Of a DNA stretch of 36,579 nt, positions 32,411 through 36,579 are shown piece by piece. This DNA is from an uncultured Granulosicoccaceae bacterium (lineage in GTDB: Bacteria; Pseudomonadota; Gammaproteobacteria; Granulosicoccales; Granulosicoccaceae). A program made the translations under genes and the position numbers. The notes beneath the pieces are model-generated. The model was not told the origin of the DNA, did not search any database, and was given only the letters and a program-made list of their open reading frames with translations. Positions within the stretch are counted from its first letter, which is position 1; each line of letters opens with the position of its first letter. Where the stretch lies: positions 1-36,579 of the forward strand of contig CALHNS010000092.1 of assembly GCA_938035125.1 (NCBI GenBank), read 5' to 3'.

Positions 32411-34132
32411 ATGCAAAACATCCACTATCGTTCAATCATTGAAGGATCCGCCAAAGGCGAGCTGCTGGTGTGTAACACTGGCTTAAGTTTTTGGGGCGGG
32501 GTTAATCCTAATAATGGGCTCATTATTGATAAGCACCATCCGTTAACTGATCATTCAGTAGATGGAAAAATACTGGCTCTACCCAGCGGAAGAGGCTCAA
32601 GCTCTGGTAGCGGTGTGATACTAGAATTATTACTCAATGATATTGCACCGGCCGCACTAATTTTTACAGAAACCGAAGACATACTTACTTTAGGTGTCAT
32701 GGTTGCAGAGGTTATGTTCAATAAAAGTATTCCAGTTTGCCGCATTAGTACCCAAGATTTCAGCTTATTAACCACAGGGGATACAGTTAAACTAAGTAAG
32801 GGCATCATTGGCAAAGATCATAACTTCGCACCAGATGAGAATGATGAACCAATCAAGCACACTCAATCAGCTTTAAATCTTACAAACGAAGATCAACAAT
32901 TACTGGATGGAACAAGCGGCAAAGCAGCACAGCTTGCCATGCAAATCGTTGTTCGCATGGCAGAAATACAAGGTGCGGAACAGTTAATAGATGTTGAACA
33001 AGCGCATATTGATGCCTGTGTTTACAACGGTCCATCCAGTTTGCTGTTTGCACAAAAACTTGTTGCACTGGGTGGGCATGTCAAAATTCCCACTACGCTC
33101 AATTCCCTTTCGGTGGATAAGCGTCGTTGGCAACAACAAGGGGTAAGCCATGAATTTGGTACACCGGCAAGCCAACTAGGAGATGCATACTTAGCCATCG
33201 GCGCAAAACCAAGCTATACCTGCGCACCTTATCTGCTCGATACAGCGCCCACTTTGGGTCAACAAATCGTTTGGGCAGAATCTAATGCGGTTACCTTCGC
33301 CAACAGTGTGATAGGTGCTAGAACACGAAAATACCCTGACTTCTTGGATGCTTGCATTGCACTTACCGCAAGAGCACCCGCAGGTGGTGCTCATTCTGAT
33401 GCAGGACGAGCACCAACGCTTAAAATTACAGTAAGCGATATCAACAAACAATCGATTGATGATTCGTTTTGGCCCCTATTGGGTTATCACATTGGCACGA
33501 TGAGTAAGAATGACATCCCTATCGTATTCGGTTTAGAACAGTTCTCGCCCACACTAGATAACCACAAAGCGTTTAGTGCAGCATTCGCAACCACCTCTTC
33601 CGTGCCGATTTATCACATTAACAACGTTACACCCGAAGCTAACGCTATGGCGAAATCATTGCCTTCTTCAGTTGCAACAATTGATGTGGGGCCCGCTGAT
33701 TTACGCGCAAGTTGGGATGAATTGAACAGCGCTAAAACTGAGCAAGTCGATGCGGTGTGTTTAGGTAACCCGCATTTTTCGACTACTGAGTGTGCCAATT
33801 TGGCTGAGCTTTGCGAAGGTAGGCATAAACACCCAAACGTAAGCGTTATCGTTACGTTGGGTAGGGATATTTACGATAAGGCCGCTGCTGCTGGGACCAT
33901 TGAAAAATTAGAATCGTTTGGGGTTAACATTATTAATGACACCTGTTGGTGCATGATTGAAGAGCCTATTATTCCTGAGGATGCGACAACACTCATGACT
34001 AATTCAGGAAAATATGCACACTACGGCCCAGGATTGGTTAATCGATCTATGCATTTTGGCAGCCTAGCTCAATGCGTAGAAGCGGCATGCACTGGAATAC
34101 ACAAGCTGCGTGATATTGAGTACATTAATTAA
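32411..34132 (+). CDS. Aconitase X, fused small (swivel) and large domains
   Basis: A 573-residue AcnX-family hydro-lyase. Residues about 1-140 are the DUF126 swivel domain (GKILALPSGRGSSSGSGVILELL, and PAALIFTETEDILTLGVMVAEV). The catalytic DUF521 domain follows: VYNGPSSLLFAQKLVALGGHVKIPTTLNSLSVD, KPSYTCAPYLL, ESNAVTFANSVIGARTRKYPDFLDACIALTARAP, CLGNPHFSTTE and DTCWCMIEE, with cysteines that could hold the metal or iron-sulfur site, ending TNSGKYAHYGPGLVNRS. Characterised bacterial members dehydrate cis-3-hydroxy-L-proline; archaeal ones act on phosphomevalonate. No proline-pathway partner is nearby. It starts 80 nt after the RT stop and looks metabolic, so it is unlikely to be a retron effector. 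Confidence 0.9.
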   Translation: MQNIHYRSIIEGSAKGELLVCNTGLSFWGGVNPNNGLIIDKHHPLTDHSVDGKILALPSGRGSSSGSGVILELLLNDIAPAALIFTETEDILTLGVMVAEVMFNKSIPVCRISTQDFSLLTTGDTVKLSKGIIGKDHNFAPDENDEPIKHTQSALNLTNEDQQLLDGTSGKAAQLAMQIVVRMAEIQGAEQLIDVEQAHIDACVYNGPSSLLFAQKLVALGGHVKIPTTLNSLSVDKRRWQQQGVSHEFGTPASQLGDAYLAIGAKPSYTCAPYLLDTAPTLGQQIVWAESNAVTFANSVIGARTRKYPDFLDACIALTARAPAGGAHSDAGRAPTLKITVSDINKQSIDDSFWPLLGYHIGTMSKNDIPIVFGLEQFSPTLDNHKAFSAAFATTSSVPIYHINNVTPEANAMAKSLPSSVATIDVGPADLRASWDELNSAKTEQVDAVCLGNPHFSTTECANLAELCEGRHKHPNVSVIVTLGRDIYDKAAAAGTIEKLESFGVNIINDTCWCMIEEPIIPEDATTLMTNSGKYAHYGPGLVNRSMHFGSLAQCVEAACTGIHKLRDIEYIN

Positions 34133-34276
34133 GAATACGACGGATAGAGAACTCCATGCGAAGAAAGTGTGACTCAAACCACACGAGCAGCGGCTAATCC
34201 ATGATAATTTTCGCGCTCAGTCTTTACATAACCAAGACACCAACTCGTTTTCGCGCCTAAATCGCGTGGAGGAAAA

Positions 34277-36103
34277 ATGAAAATTCATAATCTAACCGCT
34301 GCCAAAAATAACAACCCTATTCAATGCAGCAACCGTTCAGTCTTGCTCAAATCCCTTGTTGGGTTAGCGGTTTGTGCCGCTCTATCTTCAACTGCGAATG
34401 CAGCCGTATTCAATGTTTCTGATGCTGACAGCTTGAACACAGCATTAGCAACTGTTAACAGCAATGGCGCTGATGACGTAATCGATCTCCAGGGCAACAC
34501 CATTAGGCTGAATGACACGATATCGATTGTTGGTGATTCAAACTCTATTACTTTTCAAAACGGTACACTCGAACGCGTTTCTTCTGCCAATCCTTTTCAA
34601 CTAGTTAACATTGGTGGTAGTAGGAATGACGCAATAATCATCATGGACAACATGACCTTTATTGGTGGACTTGCGACCGCGAGTGACAATGAAACTAACG
34701 ATAGCCGAGGTGGTGGCGCAATATTCAGCTCTCGAGAATTGGAACTGACGAATGTAATCTTCAGAGATAATCAAGTGATGGGTAATGGTGCAGGCGGTGC
34801 GATAAACAGTACTGCCAAAGTAACCATAAAGAACGGAGAATTCAGAAATAACGTAGCCGAAGCCAATGATCTTGGTGAAACACGTGGCGGTGCTATAGAT
34901 ATAAGAGGTGCTAATGGCGTCATGCTCACCATTGAAAATTCAATTTTCACTGGTAATAAAGCTGGCCGCGGTGGCGCAATCTTTACTGATGTTTCAACTA
35001 GGGGCCTCAGGATCGAAGACTCTTTCTTCGCCGACAATGAGGCCACGGTTTCATTGGGCGGTGCAGTCTGGGCAGGTGTTTCCAGTGGTAATCCGATTGA
35101 AGTGGAAAATAGCACCTTTTTACGTAACAACGCACAAGTAGTTGGTGGAGCTTTCTACACGCAGGCAAACACCTCAATCAATTTTAATCACGTAACCTTC
35201 GCTTCTAACACAGCAGGTTCGGACGGCTTTGGACAAGGAAGCGCGATTAGGGCTGCAGGTACACAAACAAGCTTTACAATGAACAACTCGCTCATTGCAG
35301 ATACCGCTGGCGATATATGCTTATTAGATAATCCTGCCACTCTTTCAGGTGCAGGAAACTTGCTGAGTGATAATTCCTGTGGCGGTGCGCTTACGCTAGG
35401 GGGTTCTGAGCCATTAACACCACAAGAAATCAATGGATTATTTTTAGAAAATGTACAGTCCATAGCTGGCCCTCTTGCAAAACTCAGCCCCGGCTCAGTG
35501 GCAATCGACAATGCTGACACGGCAACCTGTGCAATGACGGACCAACGCGGAGTGGCACGACCAGATGGCATGTTAGTGCCTAATGCGCTGGCTAACTGTG
35601 ATGTAGGTTCTTTCGAGCTTATGCCGCCTCCAATTTGCGATGGTTTGGAAGCAACGGTATATGTTCAATACGGAATTGTCGTCGGTGGCCGCAACAATGG
35701 CCGACCTTATTTACCTAACAGCAATGGCGTGTATCGATTAAGAGGTACTTCTGGTGACGATGTTATTTATGGCACTAATAGAGGCGAGATAATCGCAGCA
35801 TTCGATGGTGACGACGTAATCTGCTCCTTAGATGGTGACGACATGATCACTGGTGGTGCAGGCGACGACATTGTCTTTGCAGGAGCCGGAGAAGATATAG
35901 TGGTAGCTGGCCAAGGTAACGACACAGTATTTGGATCGACTGGTAACGACACTCTTCGCGGTGGCCCTGGAAACGACATACTAATAGGTGAAGCAGGCGA
36001 CGACACACTGACTCCAGGTGGCGGCATTGATGAAGCTGATGGCGGTACAGGTATTAATGAATGCCTACGAGCAGAAACCGCAACAAACTGTGCGAGTGAA
36101 TAG
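34277..36103 (+). CDS. Secreted beta-helix protein with C-terminal RTX calcium-binding repeats
   Basis: A 608-residue protein. An extended signal peptide of about 42 residues ends in ALSSTANA. Residues about 43-450 form a right-handed beta-helix of the choice-of-anchor Q/polymorphic outer membrane type, with repeated GGAI..., N.F..N.A motifs (RGGGAIFSSRELELTNVIFRDN, GRGGAIFTDVS, LGGAVWAGVS) and end in the typical TDQRGVARPDG...CDVGSFE. Residues about 493-595 contain RTX-like nonapeptides (GGAGDDIVF, GNDTVFGSTGNDTLRGGPGNDILIGEAGDDTL), which bind calcium. GGAGG precedes the ATG. An N-terminal Sec signal together with C-terminal RTX repeats leaves the export route unclear. Possibly a surface adhesin. 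A strong terminator follows. Confidence 0.85.
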   Translation: MKIHNLTAAKNNNPIQCSNRSVLLKSLVGLAVCAALSSTANAAVFNVSDADSLNTALATVNSNGADDVIDLQGNTIRLNDTISIVGDSNSITFQNGTLERVSSANPFQLVNIGGSRNDAIIIMDNMTFIGGLATASDNETNDSRGGGAIFSSRELELTNVIFRDNQVMGNGAGGAINSTAKVTIKNGEFRNNVAEANDLGETRGGAIDIRGANGVMLTIENSIFTGNKAGRGGAIFTDVSTRGLRIEDSFFADNEATVSLGGAVWAGVSSGNPIEVENSTFLRNNAQVVGGAFYTQANTSINFNHVTFASNTAGSDGFGQGSAIRAAGTQTSFTMNNSLIADTAGDICLLDNPATLSGAGNLLSDNSCGGALTLGGSEPLTPQEINGLFLENVQSIAGPLAKLSPGSVAIDNADTATCAMTDQRGVARPDGMLVPNALANCDVGSFELMPPPICDGLEATVYVQYGIVVGGRNNGRPYLPNSNGVYRLRGTSGDDVIYGTNRGEIIAAFDGDDVICSLDGDDMITGGAGDDIVFAGAGEDIVVAGQGNDTVFGSTGNDTLRGGPGNDILIGEAGDDTLTPGGGIDEADGGTGINECLRAETATNCASE

Positions 36104-36158
36104 ACTGTACGAATGAAAGTATGTAAATGCTAATACTCTAATGAGCTATTAACCAAGG

Positions 36159-36199
36159 ACCCCAGCTACCGACTCATTGTTTGGTAGCTGGGGTTTTTT
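36159..36199 (+). terminator. Intrinsic terminator of the RTX protein gene
   Basis: A 12-bp perfect stem (36159-36170 with 36183-36194) with a 12-nt loop is followed by a run of T residues (36194-36199), 56 nt after the stop. The opposite strand lacks a T run, so it serves the plus strand only. Confidence 0.9.
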
Positions 36200-36245
36200 A
36201 TTTTATTAGAAAACGTTTCTTTTCCTATTTTTTGGTGAATGTTAA

Positions 36246-36578
36246 TTACCGCGGTTGTTTGAAACCAAAACGAGGCGTTTCCCTCAACGCATCGACAACC
36301 GATAAAGTTGTACTTTCAACACTAGCGTGCGCAATAGAATGGGTTGCCACAATATTGGGTTGCCAGTTCGGTGTTATGCGTTCAATAATCGTTTCTTTGT
36401 AGTCATCCAGTGTTAGGGTTTGAATTTCACTGATATTGAACCCATAGCCGTAGTCGTAACGACAATTCTGCGAAGGGCGATATAACTTCCCCTGCTCTCG
36501 GTATAAAGGCCCAGCAGGACGCGAACAACTCAAATCACTAACAATCGGGTTCAACGGATGAGGTCGCCAATCTGGGTT
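36246..36578 (-). CDS. C-terminal or internal end of a GINT1-N-like protein, cut by the window edge
   Basis: The minus-strand frame is open to the right edge, so the gene begins beyond the window; about 110 residues are visible, ending at 36246. The segment WRPHPLNPIVSDLSCSRPAG, with GKLYRPSQNCRYDYGYGFNISEIQTLTLDDYKE after it, resembles a beta-propeller-like domain found at the N-terminus of plant glucosamine inositolphosphorylceramide transferase 1 and in many bacterial proteins, sometimes with formyltransferase-like genes. The end TPNWQPNIVATHSIAHASVESTTLSVVDALRETP fits the last blade of that domain. Family placement is from memory of the motif and is moderate. It is convergent with the RTX gene. 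Confidence 0.5.
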   Translation of the reverse strand, partial: NPDWRPHPLNPIVSDLSCSRPAGPLYREQGKLYRPSQNCRYDYGYGFNISEIQTLTLDDYKETIIERITPNWQPNIVATHSIAHASVESTTLSVVDALRETPRFGFKQPR

Positions 36579-36579
36579 T

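Noticed and set aside
34771-36027. Minus-strand ORFs opposite the beta-helix/RTX gene
   Set aside because: Their Ser/Pro-rich low-complexity sequence is the mirror of Gly/Asp-rich repeats on the plus strand.

Overview
The window is a chromosomal stretch of about 36.6 kb with a mid-40s GC percentage (estimated by eye). It looks like a free-living, probably marine, heterotrophic gammaproteobacterium. Reasons are a periplasmic cytochrome c' with a cytochrome b561, a tripartite tricarboxylate transporter (TTT), CaiB/BaiF CoA-transferases, an HpaR/HpaD-type aromatic ring-cleavage module, an RTX-type secreted protein and many lipoprotein or Sec signals. No rRNA, tRNA, phage gene, insertion sequence or CRISPR array was seen. 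Genus-level placement is not supportable from this sequence alone.

Layout. 1-2825: the end of an unrecognised protein, cytochrome c' plus cytochrome b561, and an SMP-30/gluconolactonase lipoprotein. 2855-5841 (minus strand): an EamA exporter, a TauE/SafE exporter and a CoA-transferase. 6008-11967 (plus strand): a probable operon tctC-tctB-tctA, an AbrB-family membrane protein and a thiamine-diphosphate enzyme, with an intrinsic terminator between tctC and tctB that probably sets the binding protein above the membrane subunits. 12066-16336: a DUF1932 dehydrogenase, an enoyl-CoA hydratase, a second CoA-transferase and an MFS exporter. 16370-18205 (minus): an ABC exporter whose leader holds an unusually dense set of inverted repeats. 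18488-24779: an HpaR-like MarR regulator, a PuuC-like aldehyde dehydrogenase with a Tm-1-like (UPF0261) protein, an extradiol dioxygenase overlapping a fumarylacetoacetate-hydrolase-family gene, and an SDR. A repeated operator-like motif lies at the dioxygenase promoter. 24833-27176 (minus): three exported proteins. 27426-30740: a luciferase-like flavin monooxygenase, a GST, an arylformamidase-like hydrolase and a SnoaL-like protein. 30741-32330: a reverse transcriptase preceded by a candidate retron msr-msd RNA. 32411-34132: aconitase X. 34277-36103: a beta-helix/RTX secreted protein. 36246-end: a truncated GINT1-N-like protein.

How the parts fit. Most of the window is catabolic: uptake of carboxylates (TTT, AbrB), activation or transfer of CoA (two CaiB/BaiF proteins, enoyl-CoA hydratase), aromatic ring cleavage (HpaD plus FAH family, under HpaR) and accessory oxidation or hydrolysis (LLM monooxygenase, GST, hydrolase). 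Substrates cannot be read from sequence.

The most interesting element is at 30868-32330. An 11-bp perfect inverted repeat (30882-30892 with 31014-31024) encloses two short hairpins and one long imperfect hairpin. A -10-like box lies just upstream of the first arm, and a retron-type RT starts 22 nt after the second arm. That is the architecture of a retron (a1, msr, msd, a2, RT), but no recognised retron effector gene is adjacent. The RT instead carries an N-terminal region of about 105 residues that I cannot assign, and has LVG where retron RTs usually have VTG.
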